Below are positions 1-7,114 of a stretch of 36,753 bases of DNA, piece after piece; the stretch's first letter is position 1, and every line of letters begins with the position of its first letter. Source of the DNA: Acidocella sp. (GTDB lineage: Bacteria; Pseudomonadota; Alphaproteobacteria; Acetobacterales; Acetobacteraceae); NCBI GenBank assembly GCA_026224875.1, contig JAMFRU010000005.1, positions 1 through 36,753 of the forward strand. Direction: 5' to 3'. Position numbers and translations under genes: made by a program. The notes beneath the pieces were generated by a model, which searched no databases, was not told where the DNA came from, and worked only from the letters and a program-made list of their open reading frames with translations.

Positions 1-215
1 CTGCCGTCGTGCGGAGCACGCCTCCGGCGTGACGACCCGCCAAGGGCCGAAAGGCCCTTGGATCCCATAACTTAAGAATTGAGAAGGGCCCTGCCTCCAT
101 GCTGTTGAAACAGCTAGGTGGCAGGGCCCTTCTCAATTCTTAAAAGCTAATGGGGGTCTGGGGCCTCAGGCCCCAGCGGGCCGTCACGCCGGAGGCGTGC
201 TCCGCACGACGGCAG
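1..215. repeat. Large nested inverted-repeat element (MITE/REP-like)
   Basis: The outer arms at 1-34 and 182-215 are perfect 34-bp reverse complements. Inner arms at about 73-96 and 120-143 (left arm containing GAGAAGGGCCCTGCC) also pair. Between the arms lie two smaller palindromes, CCAAGGGCC-GAAA-GGCCCTTGG at 40-61 and one around CTGGGGCCTCAGGCCCCAG at about 158-176. No protein-coding content is evident. The element may continue left of the window, because the bases after the right arm (AGCCCCGCCTTTTT) match the complement of the start of the related element at 5138. It lies directly downstream of the minus-strand bpt gene and could act as its terminator. The transposon-like (MITE) reading is an inference; no terminal duplication can be tested here. 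Confidence 0.8.
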
Positions 216-227
216 AGCCCCGCCTTT

Positions 228-989
228 TTAACCTTGTACCGTAACGAACGCCGGCACGGCCCCAGCCGGCTCGTGCATGGGCACCCATTGGCCGGCGCGG
301 AGGATTTCGCTGGGGCGGAATTTGGCTTTGTAGGCCATTTTACGGCTCTCTTCGACCCAGTAGCCGAGATAGACGTTGGGCAGGTCCAGCTCCACGGCGC
401 GTTGGACCAGCCACATGATGGCGTAGGTGCCCAGCGAGCGGAGGTTAAGTGAGGTGTCGAAGAAGGAGTAGACGGCCGAAAGCCCGTCGCCCAGGCGGTC
501 TGTGAGGCAGGCGCCGACGAGTTGGCCGGTGGGGAGGCGGAATTCCACCATGCCGGTTTCGATGGGGGTGTCCTCGACCATGGCGCGGTAGTCGTAGAAG
601 CTCATGGTTGCCATATCGCCCTCGCCGTGGCGCTGGCGCTGGTAGGTTTGGAACAGTTGGAACTGCTCGGCGGTGGCGCGCGGCGGCATCTCCTGGACCA
701 GAATATCGGCATTGGCACGCAGAAGGCGTTTTTGCGTACGGCTGGGCTCGAAATCGGCGGCGCGGATGCGGATGGGCACGCAGGCGTTGCAGGCGGGGCA
801 CACAGGCGCGTAGGCGATGTTATGGCTGCGCCGGAAGCCGCCGCGCGAGAGTTTGTCGTGCAGGCTTTCCGCCACCACGCCTGAGAGTTCGGTTACCACT
901 TTGCGCTCGGTGCGGCCCGGCACGTAAGGGCACGGCAAGGGCGCCGTGGTGTAGAAAAAATGCGGGCGGCGTGCAGGCTTGAAGCTCAT
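228..989 (-). CDS. bpt: Aspartate/glutamate leucyltransferase (Bpt)
   Basis: This enzyme transfers leucine from leucyl-tRNA to proteins with N-terminal Asp or Glu, marking them for ClpS/ClpAP degradation (N-end rule pathway); it acts in the cytosol. At 253 aa it has the usual family length. Seen in the sequence: CPYVPGRTERKVVTEL near residues 20-35, the cysteine cluster CPACNAC at residues 64-70 followed by VPIR, and C-terminal family blocks SLGTYAIMWL and YWVEESRKMAYKAKFRP. The ATG start at 989 is the first in frame and gives the expected N-terminus leading into C20. The gene stands alone on the minus strand, about 77 bp downstream of the RDD gene, and its stop lies 13 bp from the large inverted repeat. 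Family assignment is firm; substrate choice (Asp/Glu to Leu) follows from the Bpt subfamily. Confidence 0.93.
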   Translation of the reverse strand: MSFKPARRPHFFYTTAPLPCPYVPGRTERKVVTELSGVVAESLHDKLSRGGFRRSHNIAYAPVCPACNACVPIRIRAADFEPSRTQKRLLRANADILVQEMPPRATAEQFQLFQTYQRQRHGEGDMATMSFYDYRAMVEDTPIETGMVEFRLPTGQLVGACLTDRLGDGLSAVYSFFDTSLNLRSLGTYAIMWLVQRAVELDLPNVYLGYWVEESRKMAYKAKFRPSEILRAGQWVPMHEPAGAVPAFVTVQG

Positions 990-1066
990 GTCTGGCTAAT
1001 CTTTGGGTCTCGCCGGGCTTACGTCAATAAGGAATTTGCCCCGCGTGCAAAATCAGCTGTGCAAAA

Positions 1067-1513
1067 TCAGCCGCGCAAAATCACCAGCCCTGACAAAACA
1101 TCATGCGCGGCGCGGCGGCGCGGATTGAGCAGCATGAGCAGGAAGGGGATGCATGCGAAAATGAAGCTGAGCCAGAGCAGCAGGCTCCAGACGAAGGCCT
1201 GGGGGAGGGTTGGGCGATTGAGCCCGGCGTCTTGGCGCACCGCGATCCCGCAGGCGCGCTGCCCCGGGGTGGCGCCAGAGCCGCCGACCAGCAGCGTGTA
1301 ATAGGCGAAAGGCAGTACGGGGATGATGTGGAAGGCGAGCCAGCCTATCCCCAAGGTGAAAAACCCGAAGATGATGATGAAAAACGCCGACACCCAGCCG
1401 ATGAAGCCGATGATGAAGAAGTCGATAACCAGCGCGAAGAAGCGGCGCGGCAGGACGCCGGCGCTGACATAGGGCTCGATTTGGGGGTTAGTTTGCAGGA
1501 TGGGCTGGGACAT
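1067..1513 (-). CDS. RDD family membrane protein
   Basis: A 148-aa integral membrane protein of the RDD family, whose members are inner-membrane proteins of mostly unknown role, some suggested to be transporters. Visible features are the N-terminal RRFFALVIDFFIIGF block with the conserved Arg and Asp, a second hydrophobic stretch IFGFFTLGIGWLAF, the conserved loop SGATPGQRACGIAV and a C-terminal RRRAAHDVLSGLVILR block. I chose the ATG at 1513 (MSQPILQ) over an upstream TTG at 1549, which would overlap the preceding glycosyltransferase by 62 bp; a GGGAG lies about 13 bp before the ATG. The chosen start still overlaps the 3' end of the GT87 gene by 26 bp, so the two are probably cotranscribed and translationally coupled. 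Function is not predictable from sequence. Confidence 0.85.
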   Translation of the reverse strand: MSQPILQTNPQIEPYVSAGVLPRRFFALVIDFFIIGFIGWVSAFFIIIFGFFTLGIGWLAFHIIPVLPFAYYTLLVGGSGATPGQRACGIAVRQDAGLNRPTLPQAFVWSLLLWLSFIFACIPFLLMLLNPRRRAAHDVLSGLVILRG

Positions 1514-2678
1514 GGGGTAATTCTGCTCCCGGAGCCGGGGTGCGCGCAAGCCATGTGATGGTTGCCAGCAGCAGCAGGAGCGGGAGGGCGTAGAGAAACC
1601 AGTGGGAATAGGCGGTTAGCAGCATTAGCGGCATTAAATATACGAGCACGCCCAAGGCCATCGTCCAAAAGGGGAGGCGGGCTGAAAAACACAATGCCAT
1701 CGCGGCGGGGATCAGCACGGAATCATAGGCATAGGCATGCGGCTGGGCGAGGAATGTGCCAACCAGAAGTGCTGCCACGGCGAAGTTGTAGGGGGTGCGG
1801 CGGGCCATCCAGGCCACCAGCGCGATGATGCTTATGCCGCAGAGCAGTTGCACCGCCCAGGCGACAGGCGGGGGCAGGCCGAGAACCACCAGATTGGCGG
1901 CGGGGGTGGTGATGATGTTGAGATTCAGCATCGTCGCGTTGAAATAATCTGTTTGGTATTGCGGCAGGGTTTGCACCCACAGCCGCCACATCTCTGGCGG
2001 CAGCACCAGGCAAGATAGGCCGGCCAACGCGCCGGTGGTTAGGCCGGCGCTGGCGATGGCGCGCCATTCGCCGCGCGCCAGCAGGAAAAAAGGAATGAGC
2101 ACGCCGAGCTGGGGTTTGAGCGTAAGCAGGCCTAAGGCGATGCCGGCGAGCACCGGGCGTTTGCGCAGCAGGCCAAAGCCGGCCAGGGCCAGAGCGGTGG
2201 TGAAGAAGGCGGTCTCGCCGGTGGCGGCGTTGATGAGGGCGGCTGGACTGGCCAGAAGTGCTGCCAAAATTACGAAGCGATGGCGCTGGAATAATAAAGG
2301 CACGGCGGCGGCGAGAAGCAATAACCCGGCGCCGGTCCAGAGCAGTTCGGCCGTACCGAAGTTGAAAAAGCGCAGCCACCAGGTGGGCAGCAGCAGGGTT
2401 GGCGGGTACAGATATGGGTAGAAACTGCCGAAGCCGGGGTATAGCGCCTTCTGGAAACTTTGCAGGCTGGCGGCATTGTAAATCAGCCGTACATCATGCC
2501 CGGCGGCAAAGCGAGGGAAGCACCAGAAGGCCATGAAATCGCTGTTCAGCCGTGCGCCCGGCCGTGCGAGCTGCCGCACCAGCTGCGCCAGCAGCACCAC
2601 GTTGAGGCCGCCGCTTAACCCCAGCAAAGCGGTTAAAACAATGCGGCGGGGGTTGGTTGTGGCGTCGGGGGGCATCAT
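1488..2678 (-). CDS. GT87/DUF2029-type membrane glycosyltransferase
   Basis: A 396-aa polytopic membrane protein with about ten hydrophobic segments. The N-terminal region carries the hallmark LNSDFMAFWCFPRFAAGHD block with an Asp-Phe pair, followed by LIYNAASLQSF and YPYLYPPTLLLPTWW, which fit the GT87 (DUF2029) family of polyprenyl-phosphate-dependent mannosyl/arabinosyl transferases of the GT-C fold. The family acts at the inner membrane and adds sugars on the periplasmic side; acceptor and sugar here cannot be told. Two consecutive ATGs (2678 and 2675) could start translation; only a weak AAGG precedes them. It is upstream of and overlaps the RDD gene, and is divergent from the alpha/beta hydrolase at 2767. 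Confidence 0.8.
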   Translation of the reverse strand: MMPPDATTNPRRIVLTALLGLSGGLNVVLLAQLVRQLARPGARLNSDFMAFWCFPRFAAGHDVRLIYNAASLQSFQKALYPGFGSFYPYLYPPTLLLPTWWLRFFNFGTAELLWTGAGLLLLAAAVPLLFQRHRFVILAALLASPAALINAATGETAFFTTALALAGFGLLRKRPVLAGIALGLLTLKPQLGVLIPFFLLARGEWRAIASAGLTTGALAGLSCLVLPPEMWRLWVQTLPQYQTDYFNATMLNLNIITTPAANLVVLGLPPPVAWAVQLLCGISIIALVAWMARRTPYNFAVAALLVGTFLAQPHAYAYDSVLIPAAMALCFSARLPFWTMALGVLVYLMPLMLLTAYSHWFLYALPLLLLLATITWLARTPAPGAELPHVPAHPAN

Positions 2679-2709
2679 CTAAGCCTTAGATCAGCCGATG
2701 GTTTTGGTC

Positions 2710-2739
2710 GATGCACGAGAAGCGGATGCACGAGAAGCG
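2710..2739. repeat. Perfect 15-bp tandem duplication before hydrolase gene
   Basis: GATGCACGAGAAGCG occurs twice head-to-tail with no mismatch, in the 88-bp gap between the divergent GT87 gene and the hydrolase. Each copy contains an ATG, but neither is in frame with the hydrolase start at 2767. Confidence 0.9.
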
Positions 2740-2766
2740 GTGGAACAGAAGCAGGGGAGCTGAAGA

Positions 2767-3615
2767 ATGGCGCGTTCGGGGTCCGTGAATTATCTGCTGG
2801 GCGCGCGGTTCCATAAAATGGCCTTCGTTGAATTCGGCAACCCCGCCGCACCGGCCGTGGTGTGCGTACACGGGCTCACCCGCACCGGGCGCGATTTCGA
2901 CACGCTGGCCGAGGCGCTGGAAGACCGGTTCCATGTCATCTGCCCGGACCTGCCTGGGCGTGGAAAGTCCGAATGGCTGCCGGATGCGATGTCCTATCAG
3001 CCACCTTCATATGTGGTGGCGCTGGCGCATCTGTTCGCGCAACTCAACAAGCCGGTAGCCATGATAGGCACCTCACTCGGTGGTATTTGCGGCATGATGC
3101 TGGCGGCAGCCCAGGGTACGCCGATCACCAGGCTGGTGCTCAACGACATCGGCCCGCATATTCCCGCCGCCTCGCTGATGCGCATTCGCGACTATATGGC
3201 CGGCGCACCTGAGCGCTTTGCGTCCCTGGCGGCACTGGAGGCGCATCTGCGCGTGATCCACGCGCCGTTCGGCAGACTTTCGGATTCGGAATGGGCCCAT
3301 CTTACCCGCTTCTCGGCGCGCTCCGTGCTCAATAACGGTGCGGGTGGGTTCGCCATGCATTACGACCCGAAAATCATCGAGCCGATGCGTGCCTCCGTGC
3401 CGCTGGATGTCGATACCTGGCCGATCTGGAATTTTATCAACATGCCGCGGCTGGTGATACGCGGGGCCGAGAGTGACCTGCTGCTCTCCGATACCTATGA
3501 CCGGATGGTGGAGACCGGCGCCGAAGGTTACATCGTGCCCGACGCCGGCCACGCCCCCGCGCTAATGGATTACGCCAGCATGTCGCGCATCAAGGCGTTC
3601 CTGCTGGAAGGCTGA
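2767..3615 (+). CDS. Alpha/beta-fold hydrolase
   Basis: A 282-aa alpha/beta hydrolase. Seen: oxyanion-hole motif VCVHGLTRTG around residues 32-41, nucleophile elbow GTSLGG with Ser103, probable acid Asp237 in RGAESDLL, and catalytic His262 in DAGHAPALMDY. There is no signal peptide, so it is probably cytosolic. The substrate cannot be named; the closest general classes are esterases, lactonases and C-C hydrolases. The ATG at 2767 is preceded by GGGGAG at 8-13 bp, a good ribosome binding site. The gene is followed 99 bp later by a lipoprotein gene on the same strand. Its 3' end, including the stop, is imperfectly duplicated (3601-3635), giving a second in-frame TGA 18 bp after the first. Confidence 0.9.
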   Translation: MARSGSVNYLLGARFHKMAFVEFGNPAAPAVVCVHGLTRTGRDFDTLAEALEDRFHVICPDLPGRGKSEWLPDAMSYQPPSYVVALAHLFAQLNKPVAMIGTSLGGICGMMLAAAQGTPITRLVLNDIGPHIPAASLMRIRDYMAGAPERFASLAALEAHLRVIHAPFGRLSDSEWAHLTRFSARSVLNNGAGGFAMHYDPKIIEPMRASVPLDVDTWPIWNFINMPRLVIRGAESDLLLSDTYDRMVETGAEGYIVPDAGHAPALMDYASMSRIKAFLLEG

Positions 3616-3714
3616 TTCTGCACGGAAGGCTGACCCTCCACAACCGTGACGCTTCGTTACTCGACAGATTTCGCGCCAGACGTTAGCCGTTTCGGCGACG
3701 ATTGGGAGAGACAA

Positions 3715-4161
3715 ATGAGGAGCTGGGTGGCAGGTGCCATGGTGCTGTGCCTAACGGGATGCGTGTCTGACCGCACCACCGTCGTGAGCGTCAATCAACT
3801 TAATAACAATCAAATTAATAACAACGCCGGTGCCGCGCCCGCCGCATCGCCGCTGCGGCCGGGCCCGCTGGTGGGGCATGAGCTGCGCAAAATCCGCATG
3901 GCGGAAGAGATGGCGATCATCTCCCGCACCGGCCATCCACAGCCGCTCCCCACCGGCGCCTGCAGCATCATCGTCACGCTGGCGCCGGGTGGCATGCTGG
4001 CCGGCACGCCGGTGATGCAATGCGACAATCCGGTGTTGGCACCGGACATGACCAAGGCCGTTGCCGCCGCCGCGCCCTTTCCCGCGCCGGCGAACGTGAC
4101 GCAGCTGCATCTTTTCATCAGGGCGGAGGATATGGAGCCCGGCGTGGGTACCCCCTCCTGA
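3715..4161 (+). CDS. Small lipoprotein with TonB/TolA C-terminal-like domain
   Basis: A 148-aa predicted lipoprotein. The signal peptide MRSWVAGAMVLCLTGC has a lipobox LTGC, so Cys16 would be lipidated after cleavage. An Asn-rich linker (NQLNNNQINNN) and Pro/Ala-rich stretch follow. The last 80 residues (ACSIIVTLAPGGMLAGTPV, then DMTKAVAAAAPFPAP, then LHLFIRAEDM) resemble the C-terminal fold of TonB/TolA-type proteins, in which a small strand-helix-strand unit ends with 'AV..A.PfP.P' and a final strand. That comparison is by eye. The start at 3715 is preceded by GGGAGAG; an upstream in-frame start at 3646 would bury the signal peptide and is rejected. A role at the outer membrane or periplasm is inferred; partner unknown. 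Confidence 0.6.
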   Translation: MRSWVAGAMVLCLTGCVSDRTTVVSVNQLNNNQINNNAGAAPAASPLRPGPLVGHELRKIRMAEEMAIISRTGHPQPLPTGACSIIVTLAPGGMLAGTPVMQCDNPVLAPDMTKAVAAAAPFPAPANVTQLHLFIRAEDMEPGVGTPS

Positions 4162-4251
4162 CCGCAAAGCAATGCGTTTCTGCTCGAAGGTTAATATTAC
4201 AGTTTGGTGCAAGGATTGCCCGGCGCGCCCGGCCGCCCCTAAATCTGATTT

Positions 4252-5139
4252 ATGATCCGCTCGCTGTTCAACCGTAAGCACCTGCCTTTGCTCAAACGTG
4301 CCCTCATCTCCTCGGGGCGCGCCACTGCCGGCCAACGGGTCTCGCTGGTCGCGGCGGGATGCGCCTTCTACGCCACGCTGGCGCTGTTCCCCACCATCAC
4401 CATGCTCATCTCGTTGTATGGGCTGGTGTACAACCCCGATACCGTGCAGCCGCAGCTGCACTACCTGGCCGGATTCATGCCGCCCGCCGCCTTCGCGCTG
4501 ATCTCGGACCGGATCACCAGCATCGTTGACACGCCCACCAAAGGCCTTGGCCTGTCCTTCATCGTCTCGCTGCTCATCTCGCTCTGGTCGTCCTCGACCG
4601 GCACCAAATCCATCCTCAACGCGCTTACTTTGGCCTATGAGGAAAAAGAATCCCGCGGCATCATCCGCTTCCAGCTCATCGCCTTCGGCATGACACTCAT
4701 CGCCGTAATCGGCGCCGCCATGGCCATCGGCTTTCTCGTGCTGGTGCCCATCGTCTTCGCCCATCTCTACCTGCCGGCCGCACTCACCTACTTCGTCGGT
4801 CTCATTGGCCCAGCCACCATGATCCTGTTCATCGGCGGCGCGCTCAGCCTGCTCTACCGCTTCGGACCAGACGGCCAAGGACGCGTATTCTACGCCCCAG
4901 GTGCGGCCGTGGCCACCATCGCCTGGCTCATCGCCTCATCAGCCTTCGGCTTCTACGTCGGCCACTTCGCCGCCTACAGCGCCTCCTACGGCCCGCTCGC
5001 CACCCTAATTGGCCTAATGATGTGGTTCTACATAACCGCCTACGTCGTATTATTCGGCGCCGAACTAAACGCCGCGCTGGACCGCGAATGGTCCAAACTC
5101 GATACCGCCAGGGCTGAGATTGGGGTTGTGGCGAAGTAA
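4252..5139 (+). CDS. YihY/BrkB-family inner membrane protein
   Basis: A 295-aa integral membrane protein with about six hydrophobic helices. Family blocks visible are SLVAAGCAFYATLALFPTI near residues 31-49, WSSSTGTKSILNALTLAYEE around 110-130, a GAAVATIAWLIASSAFGFYV segment, and a C-terminal YGPLATLIGLMMWFYITAYV followed by LFGAELNAALDRE. These match the YihY/BrkB (formerly 'ribonuclease BN') family; members are membrane proteins of uncertain function and the old RNase assignment is considered wrong. The ATG start has no clear Shine-Dalgarno sequence. The gene is 90 bp downstream of the lipoprotein gene and converges on the LpxL-family acyltransferase, with a palindromic element between. Confidence 0.88.
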   Translation: MIRSLFNRKHLPLLKRALISSGRATAGQRVSLVAAGCAFYATLALFPTITMLISLYGLVYNPDTVQPQLHYLAGFMPPAAFALISDRITSIVDTPTKGLGLSFIVSLLISLWSSSTGTKSILNALTLAYEEKESRGIIRFQLIAFGMTLIAVIGAAMAIGFLVLVPIVFAHLYLPAALTYFVGLIGPATMILFIGGALSLLYRFGPDGQGRVFYAPGAAVATIAWLIASSAFGFYVGHFAAYSASYGPLATLIGLMMWFYITAYVVLFGAELNAALDREWSKLDTARAEIGVVAK

Positions 5140-5222
5140 AAAGGCGGGGCTCTGCCCTCGACCCGCTGGGGCCTGTGGCCCTTCGGCCCTTGGCGGGTCC
5201 AGGGCAGAGCCCTGGCCTTTTC
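5138..5222. terminator. Palindromic element, probable bidirectional terminator
   Basis: The arms AAAAGGCGGGGCTCTGCCCT (from 5140) and its near reverse complement ending at 5221 (AGGGCAGAGCCCTGGCCTTTT) flank an inner palindrome, GACCCGC at about 5160-5166 with GCGGGTC at about 5193-5199, and smaller GGCC-rich hairpins. A T-run ends the right arm and an A-run starts the left arm, as expected for a terminator serving both convergent genes. It shares modules with the element at 1-215. Confidence 0.75.
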
Positions 5223-5240
5223 ACTCACCACAATCCACCC

Positions 5241-6176
5241 TCAGCCCTGGCGGTATAGCGGTTTGGGCCATCGGCGGTGGAGCCAGAGCCAGGCGCCGGG
5301 TTTGGCGCGGATCCAGCGTTCCAGGGTTTGGTTCATGGTGGTGGTTAGGGTTTGTTTGTCGGCTTCTTTGTCGTTTGTTGCTGGTAGCGTCAGGGGGGCT
5401 TCGCAGGTGATGAGGAAGCGGGCGGGGGCGATGCGGGTGACGTAGGTTGGGATGACGGGACATTGGAAGCGCAGGGCGAAGGTGGCCAGCGCGTCCATGG
5501 TCATGGCGTCGTGGTTGAAGAAGGGGGTTGAGAGGCCGGTGTCTAGTTTCTGGTCTGTGAGCAGGCCGAGGTTGCCGCCTTTGAGGAGATGGGCGTAGGC
5601 GGCGCGGCCGCCGGCGGCGCCTTTGGCGAACATGGTGATTTCGCGTTTGAAGTTGGATTCGCGGAGTTGCATGAGCATGGCGTCGACGAGCGGGTTGCTG
5701 GCGGCGCGGTACATGAAGGCAAGGTTGATGCCGTGGGCGTGGGCACCGGCGGGGAGGATTTCCCAATTGCCGATATGGCTGGTGAAGAAGAGGGTGGGAC
5801 CGCCTTTTTCCGCCGCATTGGCGAGGGCGGGGGCGGCGTGTTCGTCCCAGCCGATGATGGTGAAGCCGGGGCCGGGGGCGCCGAGCGGGATTTCGGTGAT
5901 CTCGCCGATGCGGACGAGTTCGGCGGCGGTGGCGCCTAAGTTCTTCCAGCAATCTTTGGTGATTTGGCGGCGCTGCGCGGCGTTCAGCTCGGGCATGGCG
6001 AGGCACAGGTTTTTATCGGCGATTTTGGAGGTGGGGATGAGCGGGCCGATGGCGCCTGCCACGGCACTTCCGATGCGCGAGGCGGTGACGGGGGAGAGCG
6101 GGCGCAGGAGTTGGATGAGTAGCCAGACCACCGCGGCTTCGGCGCGGTGGGCGAACTTTACTTTGGGCGGTGTCAC
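5241..6176 (-). CDS. LpxL/HtrB-family lipid A acyltransferase
   Basis: A 311-aa acyltransferase that would add a secondary fatty acid to the Kdo2-lipid IVA or lipid A precursor at the inner membrane. The catalytic H-x4-E motif is seen as HIGNWE (His134, Glu139). Further family blocks are LLTDQKLDTGLSTPFFNHDA, with the Asp-Gln pair, and the C-terminal WIRAKPGAWLWLHRRWP. The likely start is GTG at 6176, which overlaps the lpxK stop as GTGA; the reading frame stays open further upstream but only antisense to lpxK. Position last in the lpx/waa run supports a lipid A role; whether it is the lauroyl or another late acyltransferase is not decidable. Confidence 0.88.
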   Translation of the reverse strand: MTPPKVKFAHRAEAAVVWLLIQLLRPLSPVTASRIGSAVAGAIGPLIPTSKIADKNLCLAMPELNAAQRRQITKDCWKNLGATAAELVRIGEITEIPLGAPGPGFTIIGWDEHAAPALANAAEKGGPTLFFTSHIGNWEILPAGAHAHGINLAFMYRAASNPLVDAMLMQLRESNFKREITMFAKGAAGGRAAYAHLLKGGNLGLLTDQKLDTGLSTPFFNHDAMTMDALATFALRFQCPVIPTYVTRIAPARFLITCEAPLTLPATNDKEADKQTLTTTMNQTLERWIRAKPGAWLWLHRRWPKPLYRQG

Positions 6177-7114
6177 TGCAGCAGTTCTTCCCAGGCGGCT
6201 TCGTCCTCCCAGGTGAGGCGGGCCTGCACCACGAGGCAGGCGGCGCGCAGCGGGGGCGGGAGTTTTACGTAATCTTTGGCCGTGGTTACGAGTTTTGCGC
6301 CGGTGGAGGAGGTTTGGCCGAGCAGCGAGGTGATGTCGCGTGCGGAATAGATATGGTGGTCGGGATAGGCGTGGGTATCGACCAGCTCGGCGCCCAAAGC
6401 GAGGACGGACCGAAAAAATTTTTCCGGGCGGCCGATGCCGGCGAAGGCGATGACGGGGCGGCGGGCCAGGGATTCGGCGCATAAAGGCTGGAGCTGGGCG
6501 CGGTAGATGGGCAGGCTGGCCGGGAGTTGGGCCAAAGCGCCGGTTTCATCGTCGCCGATGAGCACGGCGGCCTGGCAGCGGGAGGCTGCGGCCAGTACGG
6601 GCTCGCGCAGGGGGCCGGCGGGCAGGAGCAGCCCGTTGCCGAAGCCGTAGCCGCCGTCGATCACCAAGAGAGAAAGGGTTTTTTGTACCGTGGGGTTTTG
6701 CAGCCCGTCGTCCATGACGATGGCGCTGGCACCTTCGGCCAAAGCCAGGCGGGCACCGGCGGCGCGGTCGTGCGACAAAACCGTGGCGGCGGCGGCGGCG
6801 AGCAGCATGGGTTCATCGCCGACATCCGCGGCATCGTGCTGGCCGCGGTCCACCAGCATGGGGCCGGCGAGGCGCCCGCCGTAGCCGCGGGTGAGCGCGA
6901 AGGGGTTGGGTTTGAGGCGCTTGAGAATATCCAGCACCACCATGGTTTTGCCGGCCCCGCCGACGCCGGCGTTGCCGACGCAGATGATTTTGATACCGAG
7001 CGACACGCCGGGGCGCTTCATCCGCCGCGCGGTGGCGAGGCGCGTGATGAGGCTGAAGGGGCGGAGCACCTGTGCGGGCAGGCCGCGCTGGGCCCAGAAT
7101 TTGGGTGCTTTCAT
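6173..7114 (-). CDS. lpxK: Tetraacyldisaccharide 4'-kinase LpxK
   Basis: LpxK phosphorylates the 4' position of the tetraacyldisaccharide-1-phosphate, giving lipid IVA; it acts at the cytosolic face of the inner membrane. The 313-aa protein shows the unusual P-loop GNAGVGGAGKT (residues 47-57), then LTRGYGG, GDEPMLLA and MDDGLQNP, all conserved in LpxK. The C-terminal region has the family HAYPDHHIYS block. The ATG overlaps the waaA stop as ATGA, and the stop overlaps the next gene as GTGA, so translation is coupled on both sides. Length and motifs are normal. Confidence 0.95.
   Translation of the reverse strand: MKAPKFWAQRGLPAQVLRPFSLITRLATARRMKRPGVSLGIKIICVGNAGVGGAGKTMVVLDILKRLKPNPFALTRGYGGRLAGPMLVDRGQHDAADVGDEPMLLAAAAATVLSHDRAAGARLALAEGASAIVMDDGLQNPTVQKTLSLLVIDGGYGFGNGLLLPAGPLREPVLAAASRCQAAVLIGDDETGALAQLPASLPIYRAQLQPLCAESLARRPVIAFAGIGRPEKFFRSVLALGAELVDTHAYPDHHIYSARDITSLLGQTSSTGAKLVTTAKDYVKLPPPLRAACLVVQARLTWEDEAAWEELLQ

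Noticed and set aside
2686-2934. 82-codon minus-strand frame across the divergent gap
   Set aside because: Mostly antisense to the hydrolase 5' end, no recognisable protein features; its end would sit in the GT87 promoter.
3751-4878. Long minus-strand open frame (375 codons) opposite the lipoprotein and YihY genes
   Set aside because: Its composition (His, Asp, Arg, Gly, Gln) is typical of antisense shadow frames; both plus-strand genes are well supported.
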